64,000 nucleotides of DNA from Mycobacterium kansasii ATCC 12478 (GCF_000157895.3 NC_022663.1:3162001-3226000), one strand, 5' to 3'; shown: positions 52,827 through 62,273, counted from the first letter of the stretch. Translations and numbers: made by a program. Notes: generated by a model not told the origin, from the letters alone.

Positions 52827-53122
52827 CGCACCGCCCGCAGTTCCGCGGCGTTGCGGTCATCCATCCCGGTGAATCCCACCGCAGCTCGACGCGCGTTGCC
52901 GCCGACCGCGGTGAGCGCATCTTGGTGTGCCTGCAACGTTTTCACTTGCTGAGCATGCGCCGAGGTGACCGCGCCATGAAATGCCTCGGCTGCGGCAAAC
53001 TCCCCAAACATCCCCGACAGCAGTGGTCCGCGAGACAGACAGCCGGCTCCGTCCTGGGCATGGTCACCCGCACGGTGAGAATCGTTGGCCCCCAAGCGCA
53101 GTGATCCAGTGTCAACGAACAT
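52808..53122 (-). CDS. DUF2563 protein (Rv0025 type), intact
   Basis: Protein of 104 residues from the ATG at 53122 (MFVDTGSLRLGANDSHRAG), with AAAGAGGTGG upstream; the frame is open two codons further. It has the helix-turn-helix layout of small ESX-associated proteins (FGEFAAAEAFHGAVTSAHAQQVKTL, then GFTGMDDRNAAELRAVR). In mycobacteria this family precedes the Rv0026-type toxin-like gene, as here. It is the only member of the module that remains intact. Confidence 0.75.
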   Translation of the reverse strand: MFVDTGSLRLGANDSHRAGDHAQDGAGCLSRGPLLSGMFGEFAAAEAFHGAVTSAHAQQVKTLQAHQDALTAVGGNARRAAVGFTGMDDRNAAELRAVRCSSAT

Positions 53123-53205
53123 CGCCACCTCTTTCGGAGAGCATTGATGCCGGCTTGGCTTGGCAGTTGCGGGCCAGGCTAACGGCAGTGCGTGTGCCGG
53201 TCAAT

Positions 53206-53715
53206 TCACAAGGGGCTGGCGCCGTCGGCGGCGCCATCGCCGTCGGCATCGCGCAGCCGTACGTCCCAATGCCCGTCCCCGTCGGTGTCGACATACGCGG
53301 TCACACCCTCGTCCCCGGCACACAGCACCCGGTCGGCCAGTCCGTCGCCGTCGCTGTCGATCAACCTGTCGTCCACATGGCCGTACCCGTCGAAGTCGAC
53401 CAGCGGACCGCCGGTGTGCTCGACGCCATCCAGCCCAAACCAGCGCACCTGTCCGCCCCGATCGAGCGCGACCGCCCACGTCCCCGACCCGTCGTCGGTG
53501 AAGTAGCTCTCTGCGGTGCCGTCATTGTCGACATCCAGAACGGCATGATCGGCCAGCCCGTCGCCGTCGAAATCGGCCAGCGCATCGTCGGGCATTCCGT
53601 CACCGTCCACATCCAGCCCGATCGCATCGAACCGGCCGTCGCCATCAAGATCGAGATCGGCAGCGCGACTCCAGATGTCCGCCGTCCCGTCGTCCCCGCC
53701 CAAGCAGTAGTCCAC
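53206..53715 (-). CDS. Asp-rich DxDGDG repeat protein (Rv3906c type)
   Basis: Protein of 169 residues, the length I recall for Rv3906c. It is built almost entirely of Ca2+-binding-type repeats: DLDLDGDGRFD, DVDGDGMPD, DFDGDGLAD, DVDNDGTAE, DSDGDGLAD, DTDGDGHWD, DADGDGAAD. The repeat is of thrombospondin type 3/EF-hand loop style. No signal peptide at the ATG chosen (MDYCLGGDD). Likely binds calcium; where it acts is unknown. It lies 24 bp after pcnA on the same strand. Confidence 0.85.
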   Translation of the reverse strand: MDYCLGGDDGTADIWSRAADLDLDGDGRFDAIGLDVDGDGMPDDALADFDGDGLADHAVLDVDNDGTAESYFTDDGSGTWAVALDRGGQVRWFGLDGVEHTGGPLVDFDGYGHVDDRLIDSDGDGLADRVLCAGDEGVTAYVDTDGDGHWDVRLRDADGDGAADGASPL

Positions 53716-53739
53716 AACCGTTCTGACGCAATGCCCGAG

Positions 53740-55182
53740 CTAGGGGTTCCCCCGAGTTTCCCACCAGGCCAGCAGCTCGGCGGTGGCTTCCTCGGTGCTC
53801 AGCGGCCCCCGATCAAGCCGCAGCTCCTTGAGGTAGCGCCACGCCTCACCAACCAGCGGACCCGCCGGAATGTCAAGCAGCCTCATGATCTGGTTGCCGT
53901 CGAGATCCGGGCGCACCCGGGCCAGATCCTCCTGAGCGGCCAGCTCGGCAATACGCTGCTCCAGCCGGTCATAGCTGACCTGCAGCCGCGCGGCCCGGCG
54001 CTGGTTGCGGGTGGTGCAGTCGGCACGCACCAACTTGTGCAGCCGTGACAGCAACGGTCCGGCGTCGGTGACATAGCGGCGCACCGCGGAATCGGTCCAC
54101 TTGGCGTCGCCGTAGCCATGAAACCGCAAATGTAGGTACACCAGCTGCGAGACGTCGTCGATCATCTGTTTGGAGTATTTGAGCGCGCGCATCCGCTTGC
54201 GGACCATCTTGGCGCCGACTACCTCATGGTGGTGGAAGCTCACCCCGCCGTTGGCCTCGTGTCGGCGGGTGGCGGGCTTGCCGATGTCGTGCAGCAGCGC
54301 CGCCCAGCGCAGCACCAGGTCCGGCTCCTCGTCTTCCAGCGCCATCGCCTGCCGCAAAACGGTCAGCGAATGCTGGTAGACGTCCTTGTGCTGGTGGTGT
54401 TCGTCGATCGCCATCCGCATGCCGCCGACCTCGGGCAGCACCACCTCACCCATTCCGCTCTGCACCATCAGGTCGATGCCGGCGACCGGGTCGTCGCCGA
54501 GCAGCAGCTTGTCGAGTTCGGCACCCACCCGCTCGGCGCTGATCCGGCCCAGCTGCGGGGCCATTTCTTCGATCGCCGTCCGCACCCGCGGCGCAACGGT
54601 GAAGCCCAGTTGGGAGACGAACCGCGCGGCGCGCAACATCCGCAACGGGTCGTCGCCGAAGGACTCCGACGGTGGTGCCGGAGTGTCGAGCACCTTGTCC
54701 CGCAACGACGCCAAACCGCCCAGCGGATCAAGGAATTCGCCCGGACCGTTCGGCGTGACTCGCACCGCCATGGCGTTCACGGTGAAGTCGCGGCGCACCA
54801 GATCGTCGTGGAGGCGGTCGCCGAAAGACACCTCGGGATGCCGCGACACCTGGTCGTAGCTGTCGGCCCGAAAGGTGGTGATCTCCAGCCGGTAGGCGTC
54901 CTTGCCGACCCCGATGGTGCCGAAGTCGATACCGGTGTCCCATACCGCATCAGCCCAGGAGCGCACGAGCTTCTGCACCTGCTCGGGACGGGCGTCGGTG
55001 GTGAAATCCAGATCGGGGCTCAACCTGCCCAGCAGTGCATCGCGCACCGAACCGCCGACCAGATACAACTCGTGGCCCGCTTCGGCGAATGCCGATCCGA
55101 GCTCGCGAAGCACGGCGGTATGCCGATTGAGGGCGACCGCGGCTGCGGTCAGCAGGTCGGCGTCCTGGACGGTGTCGGGCAC
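53740..55182 (-). CDS. pcnA: CCA-adding/poly(A) polymerase family nucleotidyltransferase with HD domain
   Basis: Protein of 480 residues, full length for Rv3907c. N-terminal class II nucleotidyltransferase head with LVGGSVRDALLG at 41-52 and the metal-binding pair DLD at 57-59, then the tRNA/RNA-binding segments, then an HD domain with LLHDIGKP and FHHHEVVGAKM. It most likely adds or repairs the tRNA 3' CCA end; annotated as PcnA by tradition. The GTG start at 55182 appears to be used on a leaderless transcript. Confidence 0.94.
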   Translation of the reverse strand: MPDTVQDADLLTAAAVALNRHTAVLRELGSAFAEAGHELYLVGGSVRDALLGRLSPDLDFTTDARPEQVQKLVRSWADAVWDTGIDFGTIGVGKDAYRLEITTFRADSYDQVSRHPEVSFGDRLHDDLVRRDFTVNAMAVRVTPNGPGEFLDPLGGLASLRDKVLDTPAPPSESFGDDPLRMLRAARFVSQLGFTVAPRVRTAIEEMAPQLGRISAERVGAELDKLLLGDDPVAGIDLMVQSGMGEVVLPEVGGMRMAIDEHHQHKDVYQHSLTVLRQAMALEDEEPDLVLRWAALLHDIGKPATRRHEANGGVSFHHHEVVGAKMVRKRMRALKYSKQMIDDVSQLVYLHLRFHGYGDAKWTDSAVRRYVTDAGPLLSRLHKLVRADCTTRNQRRAARLQVSYDRLEQRIAELAAQEDLARVRPDLDGNQIMRLLDIPAGPLVGEAWRYLKELRLDRGPLSTEEATAELLAWWETRGNP

Positions 55183-55190
55183 GTTCGATC

Positions 55191-55196
55191 AGCCTA
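55191..55196 (-). promoter_or_regulatory. Possible -10 element of pcnA (leaderless start)
   Basis: On the minus strand TAGGCT, 8 bases before the GTG start of pcnA. This fits TANNNT with transcription starting at or next to the start codon; no Shine-Dalgarno sequence is present in the 20 bases upstream, which supports a leaderless mRNA. Confidence 0.45.
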
Positions 55197-55491
55197 ATGG
55201 GAATCGATCAGCGTGGCATTGACAGGTAGCTGAGGGGTATCTGCCGGCTCGTCGAGGGAGGCCGATCAACCGAGCGGGGTTCAGTCGGATGGCCGCGGCG
55301 CAGCCGCGCGAAGGTGAGCAACGCGCGCCCCACCAACTCAGAGACTCCTGTGACGTAAGTGGCCGACGGGACTCGCCTCGTCCAGGGCCGGCCACCCACC
55401 GGCGTGCCCGCGCGCGACCGGGCCACCCGAACCTGCACCAACGATGCAGCCCACGACGGCGAGTACATCCGGAAGACCAGCCCGTGCCAGC

Positions 55492-55497
55492 TAATAT
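55492..55497 (+). promoter_or_regulatory. Possible -10 element of mutT4 (leaderless start)
   Basis: TAATAT, 7 bases before the GTG at 55505. A -10 at this distance would place transcription start on the start codon. No ribosome site is present. It supports the GTG at 55505 over in-frame starts upstream. Confidence 0.5.
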
Positions 55498-55504
55498 CGC
55501 TTGG

Positions 55505-56245
55505 GTGTCGCAGGGCGAACAAGCCAAACCACGTCGGCGCCGAGGCCGGCGCCGCGGTCGTGGCGTTGCGGCCTCCGCCGAAAAAATTACGGACGCCCAA
55601 CCTGCCGGCAACGGCGCCGCCACCCCGTCATCGGCAAGGCCTGCCCGGCCCCGCTCGCGGCGCGGCCGTCCGGACCGGCTGCGCACGGTGCACGAGACAT
55701 CCGCCGGAGGACTGGTCATCGACGGTATCGACGGACCGCGCGACGAGCAGGTCGCGGCGCTGATCGGCCGTATCGACCGGCGCGGACGCATGCTGTGGTC
55801 CCTGCCCAAGGGGCACATCGAAATGGGCGAGACGGCCGAGCAGACCGCGATCCGTGAGGTCGCCGAGGAAACCGGAATCCGCGGCAGCGTGCTGGCCGCG
55901 TTGGGTCGCATCGACTACTGGTTCGTCACCGACGGCCGCCGGGTGCACAAGACCGTGCATCACTATTTGATGCGTTTCTCCGGCGGCGAGCTTTGCGACG
56001 AGGATCTCGAGGTCGCCGAGGTCGCCTGGGTGCCGATCCGCGAGCTGCCGTCACGGTTGGCCTACGCCGACGAACGCCGCCTGGCCGAGGTGGCCGACGA
56101 ACTGATCGACAAGTTGCAGACCGACGGCCCGGCCGCACTTCCTCCGCTTCCGCCCAGCTCACCGCGGCGACGGCCGCAGACCCACTCACGCACCCGGCAC
56201 GCCGACGGATCGCCGCCGAGCCGAAAGAACTCTCACGGGCCGTGA
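55505..56245 (+). CDS. mutT4: MutT4, Nudix hydrolase
   Basis: Protein of 246 residues from a GTG start (VSQGEQAKPRRRRGRRRGR); the frame is open 72 codons upstream, but this start matches M. tuberculosis MutT4 and the TAATAT element just before it. A basic, low-complexity head of ~60 residues precedes the Nudix domain, with a complete Nudix box GHIEMGETAEQTAIREVAEETG. The tail is Pro/Arg-rich. Family role: hydrolysis of nucleoside-diphosphate derivatives, possibly oxidised nucleotides. Overlaps the next gene by 4 bp (GTGA). Confidence 0.9.
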   Translation: MSQGEQAKPRRRRGRRRGRGVAASAEKITDAQPAGNGAATPSSARPARPRSRRGRPDRLRTVHETSAGGLVIDGIDGPRDEQVAALIGRIDRRGRMLWSLPKGHIEMGETAEQTAIREVAEETGIRGSVLAALGRIDYWFVTDGRRVHKTVHHYLMRFSGGELCDEDLEVAEVAWVPIRELPSRLAYADERRLAEVADELIDKLQTDGPAALPPLPPSSPRRRPQTHSRTRHADGSPPSRKNSHGP

Positions 56246-58653
56246 CTGCGTTGCGAGTGCCTTGGGCCGGTTTGTGGCGCCTCGCCGCCGTGATCGGCAT
56301 CGTGGCCGGTTTCACGGGCGTGCTCCATGCACCGCGCGCGACCGCGGGTGAGCCCACCCCCACGCCATTCGTGCAGGTGCGCATCGATCAGGTGACCCCG
56401 GACGTCGTCACCACCACCAGCGACCCCGTGGTCACCGTCAGCGGCACTGTAACCAACATCGGTGACCGCCCCGTCCGTGACGTCATGGTCCGGCTCGAGC
56501 ATGCCGGGACCGTCACGTCGTCGGCGGCCTTGCGCACGTCACTCGACGGCAGCACCGACCAATACCAGCCGGCCGCCGACTTCGTCACCGTCGCCCCGGA
56601 ACTGCAGCGCGGACAGGGGGCGGGGTTCACCCTGTCCGCTCCGCTGCGCTCGCTGACCAAGCCGTCGTTGACAATCGACCAACCCGGCATCTTCCCGATC
56701 CTGGTCAATGTCAACGGGACACCCGACTACGGGGCCCCCGCCCGGCTCGACAACGCCCGGTTCCTGCTGCCCGTCGTGGGAGTGCCCCCCGACAAGTCCG
56801 ATAGGGCAACCGGCTTCGACACCGCCGTCGCACCGGAAACGACCAAGCCGGTATGGATCACCATGCTGTGGCCGCTCGCTGATCGGCCCCGCCTGGCCCC
56901 CGGTGTCCCGGGCGGCACCATTCCGGTGCGGCTCGTCGACGACGACCTGGCCAACTCGCTGGCCAACGGCGGCCGACTCGACACCCTGCTCTCCGCAGCC
57001 GAGCTCGCCACCAGCCGCGACGTCGACCCCGAGGGCGCCGTCACCCGCGCCCTGTGTCTGGCGGTCGATCCGGATCTGCTGGTCACCGTCAACGCGATGA
57101 CCGCCGGCTATGTGGTGTCCGACTCGCCCGACGGCCCCGGGCAGCTGCCCGGCACCCCCACCCACCCGGGAACCGGCCAAGCGGCGGCCACCATCTGGCT
57201 GAACCGGCTGCGGGCACTGGCTCATCGCACCTGCGTGGCGCCGTTGCCCTACGCCCAAGCCGACCTGGACGCCCTGCAGCGGGTCAACGACGCCGGGTTG
57301 AGCACGATCGCCACCGTGAGCGCCGCCGACATCGTCGACAAGATCCTCGACATCAACTCCGTGCGGGGTGCAACCCTGATGCCGGACGGGCCATTGACCA
57401 GGCGTGCGGTCGACCTGCTCAGCGCCAACGACGGCATGGTCGCCATCGCGGCAGCCGACTTTGCGGCCCCCGACATGTCCGAAACCGCTCAAGGAACCTC
57501 CGCCAACGCCGACATCACCCCCCGGCGGCTGTCTCCCCAGCTGGTCGCCGCGCCGTTCGACCCGGCTGTCGGCGCCGCGCTGGCCGCGGCCGGCGCCAAC
57601 CCGATCGTTCCCACCTACCTCGACTCGTCGCTGTCGGTTCACATCAGTCACGACTCAGCCACGGCCCGCCGCCAGGACGCCCTGGGTGCCCTGCTGTGGC
57701 GCAGCCTGTACCCGGACGCCGCCCCGCGCACCCAGATCCTGGTGCCACCGGCGACGTGGAACCTGCAGGGTGACGACGCGCAGTCCATCTTGACCGCCCT
57801 GGCCACCACCATTCACGCCGGACTGGCCGTGCCGCGTCCGCTGCCGGCACTGATCGCCGACGCGGCGGCGCACACCGAGCCACCGCAGCCCCTGGGCACC
57901 GAGGCCAACCCCGCCACCGCTCGCGGCCGGTTCGGCGACGACATCACCGCGCAGATCGCCGGCCAAGTCGGCCGATTGTGGAAGCTCACCGCGGCGCTGA
58001 CCACCGATGACCGCACCGGACTGACCGGCGTGCAATACACCGCGCCGCTTCGCGAGGACATGCTGCGCGCGCTGAGCCAGTCGGTGCCACCGGACACCCG
58101 CAACGGCCTGGCCCAGCAGCGACTGGCGGTGGTCGGCAACACCATCAATGACTTCTTCGGTGCGGTCACCATCGTCAACCCGGGCGGCTCCTACACCCTG
58201 GCCACCGAACACAGCCCGCTTCCCCTGGCGCTGCACAACGGTCTGGCCGTACCCATCCGGGTCAAGCTGCAGGTCGACGCTCCTCCCGGCATGACGGTCA
58301 CCGACGTCGGCCAAATCGAACTGCCGCCCGGATATCTGCCGTTGCGGGTACCTATCGAAGTCAACTTCACCCAGCGGGTCGCCATCGACGTCGCACTCAA
58401 AACGCCCGACGGCATGGCGCTGGGCGAGCCCGTGCGGTTGTCGGTGCACTCCAACGCCTACGGCAAGGTTCTGTTCGCCATCACCCTCACCGCCGCGGCA
58501 GTGCTGGTGACACTGGCCGGACGGCGGCTGTGGCACCGGTTCCGCGGCCAGCCCGACCGCGCCGACCTGGATCGCCCGGACCCGCCCTCGGCCCGGCACA
58601 CCCAACAGGTTGGTGCGCCCGATCGTCGGGTCGAAGAAGAGCACCGGGTATGA
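56242..58653 (+). CDS. Large exported membrane protein of the murJ operon (Rv3909 type)
   Basis: Protein of 803 residues from a GTG start overlapping the mutT4 stop; the frame is open 83 codons upstream inside mutT4. N-terminal signal sequence (AAVIGIVAGFTGVLHAPRATA), a long extracytoplasmic part (repeat-like beta segments at the start and end, VTVSGTVTNIGDRPV and VPIEVNFTQRVAID), one C-terminal transmembrane helix (LFAITLTAAAVLVTLAG) and a charged tail. No catalytic motif recognised. Its fixed place before murJ suggests a cell-wall role. ATGA overlap with murJ. Confidence 0.9.
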   Translation: MTALRVPWAGLWRLAAVIGIVAGFTGVLHAPRATAGEPTPTPFVQVRIDQVTPDVVTTTSDPVVTVSGTVTNIGDRPVRDVMVRLEHAGTVTSSAALRTSLDGSTDQYQPAADFVTVAPELQRGQGAGFTLSAPLRSLTKPSLTIDQPGIFPILVNVNGTPDYGAPARLDNARFLLPVVGVPPDKSDRATGFDTAVAPETTKPVWITMLWPLADRPRLAPGVPGGTIPVRLVDDDLANSLANGGRLDTLLSAAELATSRDVDPEGAVTRALCLAVDPDLLVTVNAMTAGYVVSDSPDGPGQLPGTPTHPGTGQAAATIWLNRLRALAHRTCVAPLPYAQADLDALQRVNDAGLSTIATVSAADIVDKILDINSVRGATLMPDGPLTRRAVDLLSANDGMVAIAAADFAAPDMSETAQGTSANADITPRRLSPQLVAAPFDPAVGAALAAAGANPIVPTYLDSSLSVHISHDSATARRQDALGALLWRSLYPDAAPRTQILVPPATWNLQGDDAQSILTALATTIHAGLAVPRPLPALIADAAAHTEPPQPLGTEANPATARGRFGDDITAQIAGQVGRLWKLTAALTTDDRTGLTGVQYTAPLREDMLRALSQSVPPDTRNGLAQQRLAVVGNTINDFFGAVTIVNPGGSYTLATEHSPLPLALHNGLAVPIRVKLQVDAPPGMTVTDVGQIELPPGYLPLRVPIEVNFTQRVAIDVALKTPDGMALGEPVRLSVHSNAYGKVLFAITLTAAAVLVTLAGRRLWHRFRGQPDRADLDRPDPPSARHTQQVGAPDRRVEEEHRV

Positions 58654-61600
58654 AACCGGCTCCGCGGCGAGTGCACCCAGCGACGCAGCGCCCGGATCAG
58701 CAGCCGGCCCGGCGCCGGGCTGAACTGTCCGACGCCGCCCTGGTGTCGCGCTCGTGGGGAATGGCGTTCGCGACGCTGATCAGCCGGCTCACCGGCTTCG
58801 CCCGCATCGTGCTGCTGGCCGCGATCCTGGGCGCCGCATTGTCCAGCTCGTTCTCGGTGGCCAACCAGCTGCCGAACCTGGTGGCTGCGCTGGTCCTGGA
58901 AGCCACCTTCACCGCGATCTTCGTGCCGGTGCTGGCCCGTGCCGAGCGGGACGACCCCGACGGCGGCGCCGCGTTCGTACGGCGACTGGTGACGTTGGCT
59001 ACCACGTTGCTGGTCGTGGCCACCGTCTTGTCGGTGGCCGCGGCGCCGCTGCTGGTGCGGCTGATGCTGGGTCGCAATCCGCAAGTCAACGAGCCGCTGA
59101 CCACCGCCTTCGCCTACCTGCTACTCCCCCAGGTCCTCGTCTACGGCCTGTCGTCGGTGTTCATGGCGATCCTGAACACCCGCAACGTGTTCGGGCCGCC
59201 GGCGTGGGCGCCCGTCGTCAACAACGTGGTCGCCATCGCGACCCTGGGGCTGTACCTGGCGGTCCCCGGTGAGCTGTCGGTCGATCCGGTCAAGATGGGC
59301 AACCCCAAGCTGTTGGTGCTGGGAATCGGCACCACGTTGGGGGTGTTCGCCCAAACCGCCGTGCTGCTGGTGGCGATCGGGCGTGAGCACATCAGCCTGC
59401 GGCCCCTCTGGGGAATCGACCAGCGGCTCAAGCGATTTGGCGCGATGGCCGCCGCGATGGTGCTGTATGTGCTGATCAGTCAGCTCGGCCTGGTCGTCGG
59501 CAACCAGATCGCCAGCACGGCAGCGGCGTCGGGCCCGGCGATCTACAACTACACCTGGCTGGTCCTGATGCTGCCATTCGGCATGATCGGTGTCACCGTG
59601 CTGACCGTGGTGATGCCGCGACTGAGCCGCAACGCCGCCGCCGACGACATCCCGGCCGTGCTCGCCGACCTGTCGCTGGCCACCCGGCTGACGATGATCA
59701 CGCTGATCCCCACGGTGGCCTTCATGACCGTCGGCGGGCCGGCAATGGGCACTGCGCTGTTCGCCTACGGACATTTCGGCCAAGTCGATGCCGGATACCT
59801 CGGCGCCGCGATCGCGTTGTCGGCATTCACCTTGATTCCCTACGGGCTGGTGCTGCTGCAACTGCGGGTGTTCTACGCCCGCGAGCAACCCTGGACCCCG
59901 ATCCTGATCATCGTCGTCATCACCGGCGTCAAGATTGTCGCCTCGCTACTGGCGCCGCATCTCACCGATGACCCGGAATTGGTTGCCGGCTATCTGGGCC
60001 TGGCCAACGGGCTCGGATTCCTGGCCGGCGCGACGGTCGGCTATTACCTGCTGCGACGGGCGCTGCGGCCCGGCGGTGGCCAGCTGATCGGCGCCCACGA
60101 GGGGCGCACCATCCTGGTGACGACCGCCGCCTCGTTGCTGGCCGGCCTGATTGCCCATGTCGTGGATCGGCTGCTCGGCCTGGCTCAGTTGACCGCCCAC
60201 GGCGGTGGGGCCGGCTCACTGCTGCGGCTGCTCGTGCTGGGTCTGATCATGGTGCCGATTCTGGCCGCCGTCATGCTCGGCGCGCAGGTCCCGGAGGCAC
60301 AGGCGGCGCTGCGGGTGATCCAGCATCGCCTCGGCGTTCGGCCCGGCAAACCCGGTCGGCGCGAGGTCACTGCGGCGGATGGATCGTCTGGCCGCTACCG
60401 CGTCACGTACCCTGAGCAAAGAAAGTCGTCCCCGCCGGGGGAAACTGCGGTCCATCAGCCGATCCGGCGCAGACCTCCGGCAATCAGAGCCCGGATAGCG
60501 AAAGGACCGGAGGTGACCGACCGCCCATCGGATAGCGCCGCCTCGTCCGACGCCGTCTCCGGCACCGACCTACCGCGGCCGGTTGCCGACGACTTTCAGC
60601 CCGACATTCCCGCCGACCCCGATCGGGGTGCCGGGTCGCGGCCCCGCCGGCCCGACCGGCTCAACGGCGACGCCGATACCCGCGGGCCGATTCCGTTCGA
60701 TGCGCCACGCGAGCGTGGCCCGGAACCGTCGGTGCCGCGGGACGACGTCAACCTGGTTCCAGGCGCCCGCATTGCCAACGGCCGCTACCGTCTGCTTATC
60801 TTCCACGGCGGCACACCGCATCTGCGGTTCTGGCAGGCGCTGGACACCGCGCTGGATCGCCAGGTGGCGTTGACATTCGTCGACCCGGAGGGCGCGCTGT
60901 CCGAGGAGGTGCGCCAGGGAATCCTGGCCCGCACCCTGCGGCTGAGCCGTATCGAGAAACCCGGTATCGCGCGGGTGCTCGACGTCCTGCACACCGGTTC
61001 CGGAGGTCTGGTGGTCGCCGAATGGATCCGTGGCGGTTCGTTGCGCGAGGTCGCCGAGACCGCGCCGTCGCCCGTGGGGGCAATCCGGGCGATGCAGTCG
61101 CTGGCCGCGGCCGCCGACGCCGCGCACCGCGCCGGTGTGGCCCTCTCGATCGACCACCCCAGCCGGGTGCGTGTCAGCATCGAAGGCGACGTGGTACTGG
61201 CCTATCCGGCAACCATGCCGGAAGCCAACCCGCAAGACGACATCCGCGGCATTGGCGCCGCGCTGTATGCCTTGCTGGTCAATCAGTGGCCGCTGCCGGA
61301 ATCCGGGACCCGCAGCGGGTTCCCCCCGGCCGAACGGAATGCGTCCGGCGAGCCCGTCGAACCGACCGTTGTCGACCGCGACATTCCCTTCCAGATCTCC
61401 GCCGTTGCCGTACGGTCAGTCCAGGAGAATGGCGGAATACGCAGTGCCTCAACGCTTTTGAACCTGCTTCAGCAGGCGACTGCGGTGGCCGACCGGACCG
61501 AGGTGCTCGGTCCCGTCGAGCCGGCGCCGCCAGCCTCCGTGCGCCGCTCGGCCGCGGAGGACGGGGAAGCGTATGCGCGACGTCGCCGCAACCTGCTCAT

Positions 61601-62213
61601 CGGGATCAGCGCCGGCGCCGCCGTTCTGCTGGTAGCTCTGCTGGTTCTGGTCTCGGTGATCGACAAGGTCTTCGGCAACGTCGGCGCCGGCCTCAACCGT
61701 GACCAGCTCGGCCTGAACACCCAAACGTCGTCGGCGTCGGAGGCCAGTTCGGCCCCCGCCGGCAGCACCGTCAAACCCACCAAAGCCACCGTCTTCTCCC
61801 CCGACGGGGAGGCCGACAACCCAGGCCAAGCCGATTTGGCCATCGACGGCAATCCCAGCACCTCCTGGCAAACCGACACCTACACCGACGCCGTCCCGTT
61901 CCCCGCTTTCAAGAACGGCGTCGGATTGATGTTGCAGCTGCCGAAGCCGACCGTGGTCGGAGCCGTCACCATCGACATTTCCAGCACCGGCACCAAGGTC
62001 GAGATCCGCTCGTCACCGAATCCGAACCCGTCGAAGCTCGACGACACCTCCGTGCTGACCTCGGCCACCGCACTCAAGCCCGGCCACAACACCATCGCGG
62101 TCAAATCGTCGGCACCGACGTCCAACCTGCTGGTGTGGATTTCAACGTTGGGAACCACCGACGGCAAGAGCCGCGCCGACATCTCCGAGATCACCGTCCA
62201 GGCCGCATCCTGA
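58650..62213 (+). CDS. murJ: MurJ-type lipid II flippase with C-terminal pseudokinase (Rv3910, MviN)
   Basis: Protein of 1187 residues from the ATG at 58650 (MKPAPRRVHPATQRPD), overlapping the previous stop. Residues ~35-560 are the MurJ/MviN core with about 14 transmembrane helices (SRLTGFARIVLLAAILG, NQLPNLVAALVLEATF). A disordered linker follows, then a pseudokinase-like domain at about 700-960 (NGRYRLLIFHGG..LRFWQALD) without HRD or DFG catalytic motifs, a transmembrane helix near 980-1003, and an extracytoplasmic beta-sandwich. In M. tuberculosis the pseudokinase is phosphorylated by PknB and recruits FhaA. Confidence 0.94.
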   Translation: MKPAPRRVHPATQRPDQQPARRRAELSDAALVSRSWGMAFATLISRLTGFARIVLLAAILGAALSSSFSVANQLPNLVAALVLEATFTAIFVPVLARAERDDPDGGAAFVRRLVTLATTLLVVATVLSVAAAPLLVRLMLGRNPQVNEPLTTAFAYLLLPQVLVYGLSSVFMAILNTRNVFGPPAWAPVVNNVVAIATLGLYLAVPGELSVDPVKMGNPKLLVLGIGTTLGVFAQTAVLLVAIGREHISLRPLWGIDQRLKRFGAMAAAMVLYVLISQLGLVVGNQIASTAAASGPAIYNYTWLVLMLPFGMIGVTVLTVVMPRLSRNAAADDIPAVLADLSLATRLTMITLIPTVAFMTVGGPAMGTALFAYGHFGQVDAGYLGAAIALSAFTLIPYGLVLLQLRVFYAREQPWTPILIIVVITGVKIVASLLAPHLTDDPELVAGYLGLANGLGFLAGATVGYYLLRRALRPGGGQLIGAHEGRTILVTTAASLLAGLIAHVVDRLLGLAQLTAHGGGAGSLLRLLVLGLIMVPILAAVMLGAQVPEAQAALRVIQHRLGVRPGKPGRREVTAADGSSGRYRVTYPEQRKSSPPGETAVHQPIRRRPPAIRARIAKGPEVTDRPSDSAASSDAVSGTDLPRPVADDFQPDIPADPDRGAGSRPRRPDRLNGDADTRGPIPFDAPRERGPEPSVPRDDVNLVPGARIANGRYRLLIFHGGTPHLRFWQALDTALDRQVALTFVDPEGALSEEVRQGILARTLRLSRIEKPGIARVLDVLHTGSGGLVVAEWIRGGSLREVAETAPSPVGAIRAMQSLAAAADAAHRAGVALSIDHPSRVRVSIEGDVVLAYPATMPEANPQDDIRGIGAALYALLVNQWPLPESGTRSGFPPAERNASGEPVEPTVVDRDIPFQISAVAVRSVQENGGIRSASTLLNLLQQATAVADRTEVLGPVEPAPPASVRRSAAEDGEAYARRRRNLLIGISAGAAVLLVALLVLVSVIDKVFGNVGAGLNRDQLGLNTQTSSASEASSAPAGSTVKPTKATVFSPDGEADNPGQADLAIDGNPSTSWQTDTYTDAVPFPAFKNGVGLMLQLPKPTVVGAVTIDISSTGTKVEIRSSPNPNPSKLDDTSVLTSATALKPGHNTIAVKSSAPTSNLLVWISTLGTTDGKSRADISEITVQAAS

Positions 62214-62261
62214 CCGCACAGCCCCGCAAACGAGTGAAGTGCCCTGCGGCTACCGATTGGT

Positions 62262-62267
62262 TACTGT
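62262..62267 (+). promoter_or_regulatory. Possible -10 element of sigM (leaderless start)
   Basis: TACTGT, 6 bases before the GTG start of sigM, matching TANNNT. No ribosome site upstream of the GTG. A leaderless transcript is likely. The -35 side shows no consensus I can name. Confidence 0.4.
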
Positions 62268-62273
62268 CCGGCC

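Larger units (their letters stand above)
55183..55504. other. Divergent promoter region between pcnA and mutT4
   Basis: 322 bp between the two divergent GTG starts. Both ends carry a TANNNT element directly before the start codon (given separately). The middle has an open plus-strand frame in phase with mutT4, but with weak start signals and no likeness to MutT4, so it is not taken as coding. No other signal seen. Confidence 0.5.

Noticed and set aside
58530..58649. Longer murJ beginning at 58530
   Set aside because: The extension is the overlap with the Rv3909-type gene; the ATG at 58650 gives the known N-terminus.
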